Positions 41,832 to 50,048 of a stretch of 64,000 nt of DNA are shown here, one piece after another. The stretch lies in NCBI RefSeq assembly GCF_012933465.1, contig NZ_JABBND010000002.1, positions 186,001-250,000 of the forward strand, read 5' to 3'. Every line of letters starts with the position of its first letter. Position 1 is the first letter of the stretch. The notes below the pieces were generated by a model. It ran no database searches, was not told the origin of the DNA, and saw only the letters and a program-made list of their open reading frames with translations. This stretch comes from Actinomycetospora sp. TBRC 11914 (lineage in GTDB: Bacteria > Actinomycetota > Actinomycetes > Mycobacteriales > Pseudonocardiaceae). The translations under genes and the position numbers were made by a program.

Positions 41832-42721
41832 CGACGCCCGACGAGGGCCTGCTCGAGGCCCTCGACCAGATGGACGAGTCGGCGCGGGCCGAGCACGAGG
41901 CCGCCGTCGAGGCGACCGTCGCGCCCGACCGGGAGTTCGCGGCGTCGGCCGGCGAGACGCTGCTCTCCGTCGACCACCTGACGGTGCGCTTCGGTGGGCT
42001 GACCGCGCTCGACGACGTCTCCTTCGACGTCCGGCGAGGCGAGATCCTCGGCCTGATCGGCCCGAACGGGGCGGGGAAGACGACCTGCTTCAACATCATG
42101 ACCGGGGTGTACCGCCCGTCCGAGGGCGACGTCCGCCTCGACGGCGAGTCGCTCGCGCGCATGAAGCGCTACCGCATCATCCGCGCCGGTGTCGCCCGGA
42201 CCTTCCAGAACATCCGGCTCTTCGGCGCCATGACCGCGCTGGAGAACGTCGTCGTCGGCGCCGACGCGCGGCACCGCACCTCGGTGCCCGGCGCGCTGCT
42301 GCGGTTGCCGCGGCACCGTCGGGAGGAGCGCGAGGCGACCGACAAGGCCATGGCCCTGCTCGAGTTCGTCGGGATCGCCCACCGCGCCGCGGACAAGGCG
42401 ACGGCCCTGCCCTACGGCGACCAGCGCCGGCTCGAGATCGCCCGCGCGCTCGCGACGGAGCCCAAGCTGCTCTGCCTCGACGAGCCCGCGGCCGGGTTCT
42501 CGGCCGTGGAGAAGGACGCGCTGTCCGAGCTCATCCTCAAGATCCGCGACGACGGCTACACGGTGGTGCTCGTCGAGCACGACATGCGGGTGGTGCTCGG
42601 GGTGACCGACCGGCTCGTCGTGCTGGACTTCGGTCGCAAGATCGCCGACGGCGAGCCCGACGTGGTGCGCCGGGACCCCGCCGTCGTCGCGGCCTACCTG
42701 GGAGGGGCGGTGGAGGAGTGA
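41828..42721 (+). CDS. livG: branched-chain-amino-acid-type ABC transporter ATPase (LivG)
   Basis: 297 residues, ATGA overlap with livM. Unusual N-terminal extension of about 45 acidic residues before LLSVDHLTVRFGGLTAL. Walker A is GPNGAGKTT, the signature is LPYGDQRRLEIARAL (a common Liv variant of LSGGQ), Walker B is LLCLDEPAAGF, and the H-loop is LVEHDM. Couples ATP hydrolysis to import through LivHM. Confidence 0.95.
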   Translation: MTTPDEGLLEALDQMDESARAEHEAAVEATVAPDREFAASAGETLLSVDHLTVRFGGLTALDDVSFDVRRGEILGLIGPNGAGKTTCFNIMTGVYRPSEGDVRLDGESLARMKRYRIIRAGVARTFQNIRLFGAMTALENVVVGADARHRTSVPGALLRLPRHRREEREATDKAMALLEFVGIAHRAADKATALPYGDQRRLEIARALATEPKLLCLDEPAAGFSAVEKDALSELILKIRDDGYTVVLVEHDMRVVLGVTDRLVVLDFGRKIADGEPDVVRRDPAVVAAYLGGAVEE

Positions 42722-43437
42722 GCCTGCTCGAGCTCTCCGACGTCAACGTCGCCTACGGGCGCATCCAGGCGCTGCGCGGGATCACGCTCTCGGTCCAGGA
42801 GGGCCAGATCGTCTCGCTGATCGGGGCCAACGGCGCCGGCAAGACGACGACGATGAAGACGATCTCCGGGCTGCTGGGCCTGCAGTCCGGGCGCATGACC
42901 TTCGACGGCGAGGACCTGACGAAGGTCCGGGCCGACCTGCGCGTGCGCCGCGGCATCTGCCAGGTGCCAGAGGGCCGGGGGATCTTCCCGGGCATGACGG
43001 TGCTCGAGAACCTGGACATGGGCGGGTTCGTGCGCAGCGACCGGCGCTCGCCGGAGTTCGCCGCGGACCTGGAGCGGGCGTTCACGCTCTTCCCGCGGCT
43101 CGCGGAGCGGCGCACCCAGGTCGGGGGGACGCTCTCCGGCGGCGAGCAGCAGATGCTGGCCATCGGGCGGGCCCTCATGGCCCGGCCCCGGCTACTGCTG
43201 CTCGACGAGCCCTCCATGGGGCTCGCGCCGCAGTTCATCGCGCAGATCTTCCGGGTGATCGAGGAGATCAACGCGGAGGGCGTGACGGTGCTGCTCGTGG
43301 AGCAGAACGCCACCCAGGCCCTCGGGCTGGCCCACCAGGCCTACGTGCTCGAGACCGGGGAGGTCACCCGCTCCGGGCCGGGCTCGGAGCTGCTGGCGGA
43401 CCCGTCGATCCAGGACGCGTACCTCGGCGTCTCGTAG
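42718..43437 (+). CDS. livF: branched-chain-amino-acid-type ABC transporter ATPase (LivF)
   Basis: 239 residues from GTG overlapping livG (GTGA). LLELSDVNVAYGRIQALRGI, Walker A GANGAGKTT, VPEGRGIFPGMTVLENL, signature TLSGGEQQMLAIGRALM, Walker B LLLLDEPSMGLAP, and LLVEQNATQALGLAHQAYVLETG. Last gene of the transporter operon; followed by the tandem repeat region without a clear terminator. Confidence 0.96.
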   Translation: MSLLELSDVNVAYGRIQALRGITLSVQEGQIVSLIGANGAGKTTTMKTISGLLGLQSGRMTFDGEDLTKVRADLRVRRGICQVPEGRGIFPGMTVLENLDMGGFVRSDRRSPEFAADLERAFTLFPRLAERRTQVGGTLSGGEQQMLAIGRALMARPRLLLLDEPSMGLAPQFIAQIFRVIEEINAEGVTVLLVEQNATQALGLAHQAYVLETGEVTRSGPGSELLADPSIQDAYLGVS

Positions 43438-43455
43438 GGCGGGTCGGGGGAGCGA

Positions 43456-43683
43456 GGCAATGGCACGTTCCTGTCATGGGACGCGAGGACGGTGCCGTTC
43501 GCTCGTGGCGGTGCGGCCGGCCCCGGGCGGAGGCAATGGCACGTTCCTGTCATGGGACGCGAGGACGGCGCCGTTCGCCCGTCGCGGTACGGCCGGCCCC
43601 GGGCGGGGGCAATGGCACGTTCCTGTCATGGGACGCGAGGACGGTGCCGCTCGCCCGTCGCGGTGCGGCTCCGTCCGGCCGAG
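43456..43683. repeat. three tandem copies of a 76-bp unit
   Basis: GGCAATGGCACGTTCC begins at 43456, 43532 and 43608. The first two units differ at only a few positions and the third diverges near its end. Each unit holds an imperfect 41-base inverted repeat from AATGGCAC to GTGCCGTT (or GCGCCGTT, GTGCCGCT). No spacers of CRISPR type. Confidence 0.85.
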
Positions 43684-43743
43684 CGCGGCACGTCGGGCGG
43701 CCACCCTCCGAGCCGCGACCCTGGGGGTCCGATCGCCCGGGCT

Positions 43744-43934
43744 CGAGTGGACCTCCGCGGTCGTTGCGGCAGCCCTGAGGGTCCACTGGGTGGGCGCCGG
43801 GTTCGGCACCCGCGTCGAGTGGGCTCCGGTGGTCGTTGCGACAGCCCTGGAGGTCCACTGGGTGGGCGCGGGGTTCGGCCCCGGTGTCGACTGGGCTCCC
43901 ACGGCTGCGGCCACAGCCCTCTGGGTCCACTCGG
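43744..43934. repeat. nearly three tandem copies of a 72-bp unit with palindromic ends
   Basis: Units start at 43744, 43816 and 43888. Each has a 46-47 base element bounded by CGAGTGG-like and CCACT(G/C)G-like inverted ends, with GTTGCG-CAGCCCT inside, and a 25-base link. The same ends bound the two elements at 63294-63401, which shows a dispersed family. Confidence 0.8.
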
Positions 43935-43943
43935 CGAAGGCCC

Positions 43944-44384
43944 CTACGTCAGCGGCGTGCTCGACCGGTAGAGACAGGTGAGCTTGGCCGTGCAGACGCG
44001 CCGCCCGTCGTCGTCGGAGATCACGATCTCGAAGGTCCCGACGGTCCGGCCCACCGACAGCGGCGTGCACACCGCGGTGACGTGGCCCGAGGTCGCGGAG
44101 CGGTGGTGGGTGCAGGAGAGCTCGAGCCCGACGGGGCGCAGGTCGTCCTTGCGGTTCAGGTAGGCCGCGGTGGAGCCCAGGGTCTCGGCCAATACCCCGT
44201 TGGCCCCGCCGTGCAGCAGGCCGAACGGCTGCCGGTTCCCGGCGACGGGCATCGTCGCGACCATCCGCTCCGGCGCCCACTCGGTGACCTCGATGCCCAT
44301 CCGCACCGCGAGCTGCTCGTCGGGGTAGGCCACCGAGAGATCGGGGACCGCGGTCTGCTCGGGTGCGTCTGCCACGGCGATCAT
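43944..44384 (-). CDS. hotdog-fold thioesterase (PaaI-like)
   Basis: 146 residues from ATG 44384. The PaaI/YdiI plan is clear: GNRQPFGLLHGGANGVLAETLGSTAA is the hotdog helix with the Gly-His-Gly loop and catalytic Glu. LELSCTHHRSATSGHVTAVCTPLSVGRTVGTFEIVISDDDGRRVCTAKLTCLY supplies the later strands, cited by their ends. Probably acts on aromatic or acyl-CoA. Divergent from polA over 62 bases. Confidence 0.9.
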   Translation of the reverse strand: MIAVADAPEQTAVPDLSVAYPDEQLAVRMGIEVTEWAPERMVATMPVAGNRQPFGLLHGGANGVLAETLGSTAAYLNRKDDLRPVGLELSCTHHRSATSGHVTAVCTPLSVGRTVGTFEIVISDDDGRRVCTAKLTCLYRSSTPLT

Positions 44385-44433
44385 GCTAGGGGACCGGCCC
44401 GGAAGCGCCGGGGAGACTGTCGGACCCCCCTGG

Positions 44434-44439
44434 CAGACT
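44434..44439 (+). promoter_or_regulatory. -10-like box 7 bases before the polA start
   Basis: CAGACT, then 7 bases, then GTG. No Shine-Dalgarno is present. The same spacing recurs before coaE, uvrB, the monooxygenase and marR, so a leaderless transcript is likely. No clear -35 box. Confidence 0.45.
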
Positions 44440-44446
44440 CGGGTCC

Positions 44447-47218
44447 GTGGTGGCGACGACGCAGGACCGGTCGGCTGGAAGCAAGCGGAAGACCCAGGGT
44501 GCTCCCGGTGAGGAGGCCGGCGGCGCGCGCCTGCTGCTGCTCGACGGGCACTCGCTCGCGTACCGGGCGTTCTTCGCGCTGCCCACCGAGAACTTCACGA
44601 CGACGTCGGGCCAGACCACCAACGCCGTCTACGGCTTCACGTCGATGCTGATCAACCTGCTGCGCGACGAGGCGCCCACGCACGTCTGCGTGGCCTTCGA
44701 CGTGTCCCGGCAGAGCTTCCGCGCGGAGACCTACGCGGCGTACAAGGCGAACCGCAGCTCCACGCCCGACGAGTTCCGCGGCCAGATCGACCTCATCAAG
44801 GACATCCTGGCCACGCTGAACATCCCGGTGGTCAGCCGCGAGGGCTTCGAGGCGGACGACGTCATCGCCACCCTCACCACGCAGGCCACCGCGGAGGGCA
44901 TGCAGGTCTCGATCTGCACCGGGGACCGTGACGCCTTCCAGCTCGTCACCGACCAGGTGACGGTGCTCTACCCGCGCAAAGGCGTGTCGGACCTCGTGCG
45001 CTACACCCCCGAGGCGGTCGAGGAGCGCTACACCCTCACCCCGGAGCAGTACCCGGACTTCGCGGCGCTGCGGGGCGACCCCAGCGACAACCTGCCCAGC
45101 ATCCCGGGGGTCGGGGAGAAGACCGCGCAGAAGTGGATCCGTGAGTTCGGCTCCCTCGACGCGCTGGTCGAGCGGGTCGACGAGGTCCGCGGCAAGGCCG
45201 GGGACGCGCTGCGCGAGCACCTGTCCTCGGTGGTGCTCAACCGGCAGCTCACCGAGCTGGTGCGCGACGTCGAGCTCGAGGTCGCGCCCGCCGAGCTCGA
45301 GGTCCGCTCCTGGGACCGCGACGCGGTGCACCGGCTGTTCGACGAGCTCGAGTTCCGGGTCCTGCGCGAGCGCCTCTTCTCCACCCTCACCGCCGCCGAG
45401 CCCGAGGCCGAGGAGGGCTTCGAGCTGCACGGGGTGGTGCTGGAGCCCGGCTCGGTCGGCGACTGGCTCGACGCGCACGCCCGCGACGGCGGCCGGGTCG
45501 GCATCTCCTTCCGCGGCACGTGGGGGCAGGGCACCGGCGACCTGGCGGGGGTGGCGCTCGCGGCGGCCGACGGCGAGGCGGCGTCGGTGGACGTGCGCGC
45601 GCTCAGCCCGGAGGACGAGACCGCGCTCGCGGCCTGGCTCGCCGACCCCGAGCTGCCCAAGGCCGGCCACGAGGTCAAGGGCCCGAGCCACGCGGTGCGT
45701 GCCCGGGGCTGGCAGCTCGAGGGCGTCACCAGCGACACCGCGCTCGCGGCCTACCTGGCCCGCCCGGGCGAGCGCAGCTTCGACCTCGCCGACCTCGTGC
45801 TGCGCTACCTGCGCCGCGAGCTGCGGGCCGAGGAGGCCGACGCCGGCGGGGAGCAGCTCACCCTCGACGGCGGCGAGGAGGAGGCCGACGAGACGGCGGC
45901 GCAGACCGAGATGCTGCGGGCCCGGGCCGTGGCCGACCTCGCGGACGCCCTCGACGCCGACCTCGCCGAGCGCGGCGGCACCGCGCTGCTGACCGAGCTC
46001 GAGCTGCCGCTCCTGCGCGTGCTGGCCGACCTCGAGGCCGCGGGCGTGGCGGTCGACATCAGCGCGCTGCACGAGCTCGAGGCGGAGTTCGGCGGGCGGG
46101 TGTCCTCGGCGGCGCAGTCGGCGTACGACGTGATCGGCAAGGAGATCAACCTCGGGTCGCCGAAGCAGCTGCAGGTCGTGCTGTTCGACGAGCTGCAGAT
46201 GCCGAAGACCAAGCGCACGAAGACCGGCTACACCACCGACGCCGACGCGCTGCAGACGCTGAACGAGTCCAACCCGCACCCCTTCCTCGAGCACCTGCTC
46301 GAGCACCGCGACGCCACGCGGCTGCGGGTCACGGTGAAGGGGCTGCTCGACAGCGTCACCGACGACGGGCGCATCCACACCACCTTCAACCAGACGATCG
46401 CGCGCACCGGCCGGCTCTCGTCCACCGAGCCGAACCTGCAGAACATCCCGGTCCGCACCGAGGCCGGGCGGCGGATCCGCGACACCTTCGTCGTCGGGGC
46501 CGACTCCGCGGACGGCGCCTACGCCGAGCTGATGACCGCGGACTACTCGCAGATCGAGATGCGGATCATGGCCCACCTCTCGGTGGACGCCGAGCTCATC
46601 GACGCCTTCAAGAGCGGCGTCGACTTCCACTCCGCCACGGCGGCCCGGGTGTTCGGGTGCGCCGAGAACGAGGTCAGCCAGGGGCAGCGCGCCAAGATCA
46701 AGGCGATGAACTACGGCCTGGCCTACGGCCTGTCCGCCTACGGGCTCTCCGCGCAGCTGCGCACCTCCACCGAGGAGGCGAAGGAGCTCATGGAGGAGTA
46801 CTTCGCCCGGTTCGGCGGGGTGCGGGACTACCTGCGGCAGGTCGTCGACCAGGCCCGCAAGGACGGCTACACCAGCTCGATCCTCGGCCGCCGCCGCTAC
46901 CTGCCGGACCTCACCACCGACAACCGGCAGCGGCGCGAGATGGCGGAGCGGATGGCGCTCAACGCGCCGATCCAGGGCAGCGCCGCCGACATCGTCAAGG
47001 TCGCGATGCTCGGGGTGCACGCCGCGCTGCGCGAGGAGGGGCTGCGCAGCCGGATGCTGCTCCAGGTGCACGACGAGCTGGTGCTCGAGCTAGCCCCGGG
47101 CGAGCGGGAGCAGGTGACCGAGCTGGTGCGCCGTGAGATGGGGGCGGCGTTCGCGCTCGACGTGCCGCTCGAGGTCTCCGTGGGGTACGGCCGCTCCTGG
47201 GACCAGGCGGCGCACTGA
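44447..47218 (+). CDS. polA: DNA polymerase I
   Basis: 923 residues from GTG 44447. 5' nuclease domain about 28-320: LLLLDGHSLAYRAFFALPTENF, GFEADDVIATL, and LRGDPSDNLPSIPGVGEKTA (helix-hairpin-helix). The middle 3'-5' exonuclease-like domain lacks the usual Asp/Glu sites, as in other actinobacteria. Polymerase motifs: A, ADYSQIEMRIMAHLS; B, RAKIKAMNYGLAYGLSAYGL; C, LLQVHDELVLE. It starts the polA-rpsA-coaE-uvrB order. A repair and Okazaki-fragment polymerase. Confidence 0.98.
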   Translation: MVATTQDRSAGSKRKTQGAPGEEAGGARLLLLDGHSLAYRAFFALPTENFTTTSGQTTNAVYGFTSMLINLLRDEAPTHVCVAFDVSRQSFRAETYAAYKANRSSTPDEFRGQIDLIKDILATLNIPVVSREGFEADDVIATLTTQATAEGMQVSICTGDRDAFQLVTDQVTVLYPRKGVSDLVRYTPEAVEERYTLTPEQYPDFAALRGDPSDNLPSIPGVGEKTAQKWIREFGSLDALVERVDEVRGKAGDALREHLSSVVLNRQLTELVRDVELEVAPAELEVRSWDRDAVHRLFDELEFRVLRERLFSTLTAAEPEAEEGFELHGVVLEPGSVGDWLDAHARDGGRVGISFRGTWGQGTGDLAGVALAAADGEAASVDVRALSPEDETALAAWLADPELPKAGHEVKGPSHAVRARGWQLEGVTSDTALAAYLARPGERSFDLADLVLRYLRRELRAEEADAGGEQLTLDGGEEEADETAAQTEMLRARAVADLADALDADLAERGGTALLTELELPLLRVLADLEAAGVAVDISALHELEAEFGGRVSSAAQSAYDVIGKEINLGSPKQLQVVLFDELQMPKTKRTKTGYTTDADALQTLNESNPHPFLEHLLEHRDATRLRVTVKGLLDSVTDDGRIHTTFNQTIARTGRLSSTEPNLQNIPVRTEAGRRIRDTFVVGADSADGAYAELMTADYSQIEMRIMAHLSVDAELIDAFKSGVDFHSATAARVFGCAENEVSQGQRAKIKAMNYGLAYGLSAYGLSAQLRTSTEEAKELMEEYFARFGGVRDYLRQVVDQARKDGYTSSILGRRRYLPDLTTDNRQRREMAERMALNAPIQGSAADIVKVAMLGVHAALREEGLRSRMLLQVHDELVLELAPGEREQVTELVRREMGAAFALDVPLEVSVGYGRSWDQAAH

Positions 47219-47247
47219 CGCCCGAGCCGGTGACACCCACGACGAGG

Positions 47248-47285
47248 GCTGGTACGTCGCGGTACCGGACGGTAGGCTGGTACGT
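47248..47285. promoter_or_regulatory. operator/promoter of the flavin monooxygenase
   Basis: GCTGGTACGT occurs at 47248-47257 and again at 47276-47285, directly against the ATG. Between them lie GGTACC and ACGGTA, with GGTAC/GTACC inverted at 47251-47266. TAGGCT at 47273-47278 is 7 bases before the ATG and is a plausible -10 box of a leaderless message, so a repressor on the repeats would cover it. Confidence 0.5.
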
Positions 47286-48809
47286 ATGAGTACCGATGTG
47301 GGCGTGCCGGCCGGGGCGACGGGGACCGACCACGGGGGCGAGCCGGAGCACCTCGACGTCGTCATCGTCGGAGCCGGGCTGTCGGGCATCGGCACCGCCT
47401 GCCACCTCGAGCGGGAGCAGCCGGGGCACTCCTACGCGCTCCTCGAGGCCCGCGACGACCTCGGCGGCACCTGGAGTCTGTTCCGCTACCCGGGCATCCG
47501 CTCCGACTCCGACATGCACACGCTCGGGTTCGCCTTCCGGCCGTGGCCGGACACCGTCGCGCTCGCCGACGGGCCGTCCATCCTGGAGTACGTGCGCGAC
47601 ACCGCGCGGGAGTACGGCGTCGACCAGCACATCCGCTACGGCACCCGCGTGACCCACGCCGCCTGGTCGAGCGAGGACCAGCGCTGGACGCTCACCCTCA
47701 CCACGGCGGCGGGAGAGCGGCACCTGACCTGCTCGTTCCTGCTCTGGTGCTCCGGCTACTACCGCTACGACGAGGGCTACACCCCGCAGCTGCCCGGGAT
47801 CGAGCAGTACGGCGGCACCGTCGTGCACCCGCAGCACTGGGACCCCGAGCTCGACTACGCCGGCAAGCGCGTGGTGGTCATCGGCTCCGGGGCCACCGCG
47901 GTCACGCTCGTCCCGGCCATGACCCAGGGCGAGGGTCGCGCCGCCCACGTCACCCAGCTGCAGCGCACGCCGAGCTACGTGCTCTCGATCGGGCGCACCG
48001 ACCCGGTCGCGGAGTTCCTCGGCCGGTTCCTCCCGGCCCGCGTGGCCGACCCGATCGTCCGCGCCAAGAACATCACCCAGCTCATCGCGCTCTACCAGAT
48101 CTCGCAGCGGTTCCCGCGCTTCATGAAGGGCGTCCTGCGCAAGGCCGCAGCCGCGCAGCTGCCCGAGGGCTACGAGGTCGACACCCACTTCAACCCGCCG
48201 TACGACCCGTGGGACCAGCGCATGTGCATGGTCCCCGACGGCGACCTCTTCAAGGCCATCCGCCGCGGCGACGCCGACATCGTCACCGACGGCATCGAGA
48301 CCTTCACCGAGACCGGCATCCGGCTGCGGTCGGGTCGGGAGCTCGAGGCCGACATCGTGGTCACGGCGACGGGGCTCAACCTGCAGATGTTCGGTGGGGC
48401 CGGCCTGGAGGTCGACGGCGAGCCCGTCCACCTGCCCGACACCATGGCCTACCGCGGCATGATGCTCTCGGGTGTGCCGAACCTGGTCTTCATGATCGGG
48501 TACACCAACGCCTCCTGGACGCTCAAGGTCGACCTGGTCGCCGAGTACTTCTGCCGGCTGCTCGGCTGGATGGAGGCCCACGGGCAGGGGGCTGCCGTGC
48601 CGCAGCGCGACCCGTCGGTGGGGGAGCGCCCGCTGCTCGACTTCGACGCCGGCTACGTGCAGCGCTCCATCCACGAGCTGCCCAAGGGCGGGGACCGCGC
48701 CCCGTGGACGCTCGCGATGAACTACGCCATCGACGCGGTCGCCCTGCGCCGCGCCAAGGTGGACGAGGGGATGCGGTTCGAGCCCGCCCGCACCCGCGCC
48801 CGGGCGTGA
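47286..48809 (+). CDS. flavin-containing / Baeyer-Villiger-type monooxygenase
   Basis: 507 residues from ATG 47286. FAD motif VVIVGAGLSGIGTACHLE, then DDLGGTWSLFRYPGIRSDSDMHTLGF. The Baeyer-Villiger fingerprint is present as YGGTVVHPQHWD (pattern Y/FxGxxxHxxxWD), followed by the NADPH motif VVVIGSGATAVTL. The C-terminus has FMIGYTNASWTLKVDL. It is closest in layout to the EthA-like monooxygenases of mycobacteria that oxidise ketones and thioamides. The substrate is unknown. Next gene starts 1 base after its stop. Confidence 0.92.
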   Translation: MSTDVGVPAGATGTDHGGEPEHLDVVIVGAGLSGIGTACHLEREQPGHSYALLEARDDLGGTWSLFRYPGIRSDSDMHTLGFAFRPWPDTVALADGPSILEYVRDTAREYGVDQHIRYGTRVTHAAWSSEDQRWTLTLTTAAGERHLTCSFLLWCSGYYRYDEGYTPQLPGIEQYGGTVVHPQHWDPELDYAGKRVVVIGSGATAVTLVPAMTQGEGRAAHVTQLQRTPSYVLSIGRTDPVAEFLGRFLPARVADPIVRAKNITQLIALYQISQRFPRFMKGVLRKAAAAQLPEGYEVDTHFNPPYDPWDQRMCMVPDGDLFKAIRRGDADIVTDGIETFTETGIRLRSGRELEADIVVTATGLNLQMFGGAGLEVDGEPVHLPDTMAYRGMMLSGVPNLVFMIGYTNASWTLKVDLVAEYFCRLLGWMEAHGQGAAVPQRDPSVGERPLLDFDAGYVQRSIHELPKGGDRAPWTLAMNYAIDAVALRRAKVDEGMRFEPARTRARA

Positions 48810-48810
48810 C

Positions 48811-49677
48811 GTGACGACCGTCGGGGTCGTCGCCCCCGGCGCGATGGGTGTCGCCCTCGGGCGTTGCTTCGCCGCCGGGGGGCACGACGTGCTCATGACG
48901 GCGGCCGGTCGCTCGGCGGCGACGGCCCGTCGCCTCGCGGAGGCGGGGATCGACGACGCCGGGTCGATCGACGCGGTCACCGGGGGAGCATCGGTCGTCA
49001 TCAGCGTCGTCCCGCCCGCGCAGGCCCGGGCGACCGCGGAGGACATCGCGGCCGGCGCCCGCCGCACCGGCGCCCACCCGCTCCTGCTGGAGGCGAACGC
49101 GGTCGCGCCGGCGACGGTGGCGGACGTCGCCGCGACCGTCGGGGCCGCTGATCTGGACGTGGTCGACGCCGCGATCTCGGGGCCGCCGCCCCGTCCCGAC
49201 GCCGAGCAGCCCACGAGGATCTTCCTGGCCGGTCCGCGGGCGCACGAGATCGGCGCGCTCGGGGTCCCCGGGGTGCGCTGGGTCGGGCTCGCCGCCGACC
49301 TCGGCGCCGCGAGCGCTGCCAAGATGTGCACCGCCTCGGTGCGCAAGGGGCACCAGGCGCTGCTCGCGCACGCCCTGCTCACCGCCGAGCACCACGGCGT
49401 CCTCGCGACGGTGCTCACCGACCTCCAGCTCGACTTCCCGCACGACGACGTCCCGCACGCCGCCGCCGCGGCGACCAAGGCGTGGCGCTTCGTCGACGAG
49501 ATGACCGAGATCGCCGCGACCCAGGCCGGCGCCGAGCTGACCCCGGAGCTGTTCGCCGCGATGGCCGAGGTCTACCGCCGCCTCGCGACGTCGGAGTGGG
49601 GGGCGCGGCGCCCGGAGGACGTGCCCGCCGACCTCGCCTCGCCCGCCGGGCTGCGTCCGCGTCCGGCCGGCGACTGA
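48811..49677 (+). CDS. NAD(P)-binding dehydrogenase-like protein (6PGDH/HIBADH, DUF1932-type)
   Basis: 288 residues from GTG. Rossmann start VGVVAPGAMGVALGRCFAAGGHDVLMTAAGRS, with IDAVTGGASVVISVVPP and AISGPPPRPDAEQPTRIFLAGP. The C-terminal helical part has AAKMCTASVRKGHQALLAHALLTAEHHG; a Lys in that KMCTASVRKG stretch would be the catalytic residue of the beta-hydroxyacid dehydrogenase family. It follows the monooxygenase directly, so it may oxidise or reduce a product of that pathway. Confidence 0.82.
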   Translation: MTTVGVVAPGAMGVALGRCFAAGGHDVLMTAAGRSAATARRLAEAGIDDAGSIDAVTGGASVVISVVPPAQARATAEDIAAGARRTGAHPLLLEANAVAPATVADVAATVGAADLDVVDAAISGPPPRPDAEQPTRIFLAGPRAHEIGALGVPGVRWVGLAADLGAASAAKMCTASVRKGHQALLAHALLTAEHHGVLATVLTDLQLDFPHDDVPHAAAAATKAWRFVDEMTEIAATQAGAELTPELFAAMAEVYRRLATSEWGARRPEDVPADLASPAGLRPRPAGD

Positions 49678-50048
49678 CCCGCCGGACGCGGGACCCGTTC
49701 CCGCACGGAGCGCGAAATGCTCCGAACAGACAGCGTTCACGTCCGGACGGCCTATTCTTGGCGCCCGGGCCGCGCATTCATCCCACCCGGTATCGGCGAC
49801 CTGCCGCGCCGGAGCACGGCCGTTTTCCGGTGATCGCCACCGGCTGATCACCGCCGTGACGGACGATGCGGCACGAATTGCCGACGGTCCCGTTCCCGGG
49901 CGGTGAGGGGTCTGCGGATGTCCTCCGAACGAGGTGTACGTTGCCGCTCGACCATTCCGGTGTGGGGGATTCCGCCGGTTTCGGCGAATGGTCCCGCGCG
50001 GGGTCCGCGTTCGGGGCAGGACGATGCAGAGGACGGTGTGATCCCCCG
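49678..50048. other. intergenic region before the conservon
   Basis: 371 bases with lower GC than the neighbours. TATTCT at 49753-49758 is a possible -10 box, without a clear -35. I see no gene, repeat or riboswitch-like structure. It separates the dehydrogenase from the conservon sensor and must contain the conservon promoter. Confidence 0.5.

Larger units (their letters stand above)
43438..43943. other. gene-free region of tandem repeats
   Basis: 506 bases between livF and the convergent thioesterase gene. It holds two tandem arrays (76-base and 72-base periods), annotated separately. Long open frames cross it on both strands, but they only reflect the repeats and high GC. Confidence 0.7.

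Noticed and set aside
43456-43934. Possible CRISPR array
   Set aside because: Units are 72-76 bases, repeated in full without unique spacers, and no cas genes are present.
43474-44280. A minus-strand frame with 24-residue repeats (PNPAPTQWT)
   Set aside because: The repeats are a translation of the 72-bp tandem array. The frame overlaps the real thioesterase gene in another phase, with no ribosome site.
44447-47218. polA split by the minus-strand 896-codon frame (44381-47071)
   Set aside because: The minus frame is a shadow; polA has all polymerase motifs and a proper start.
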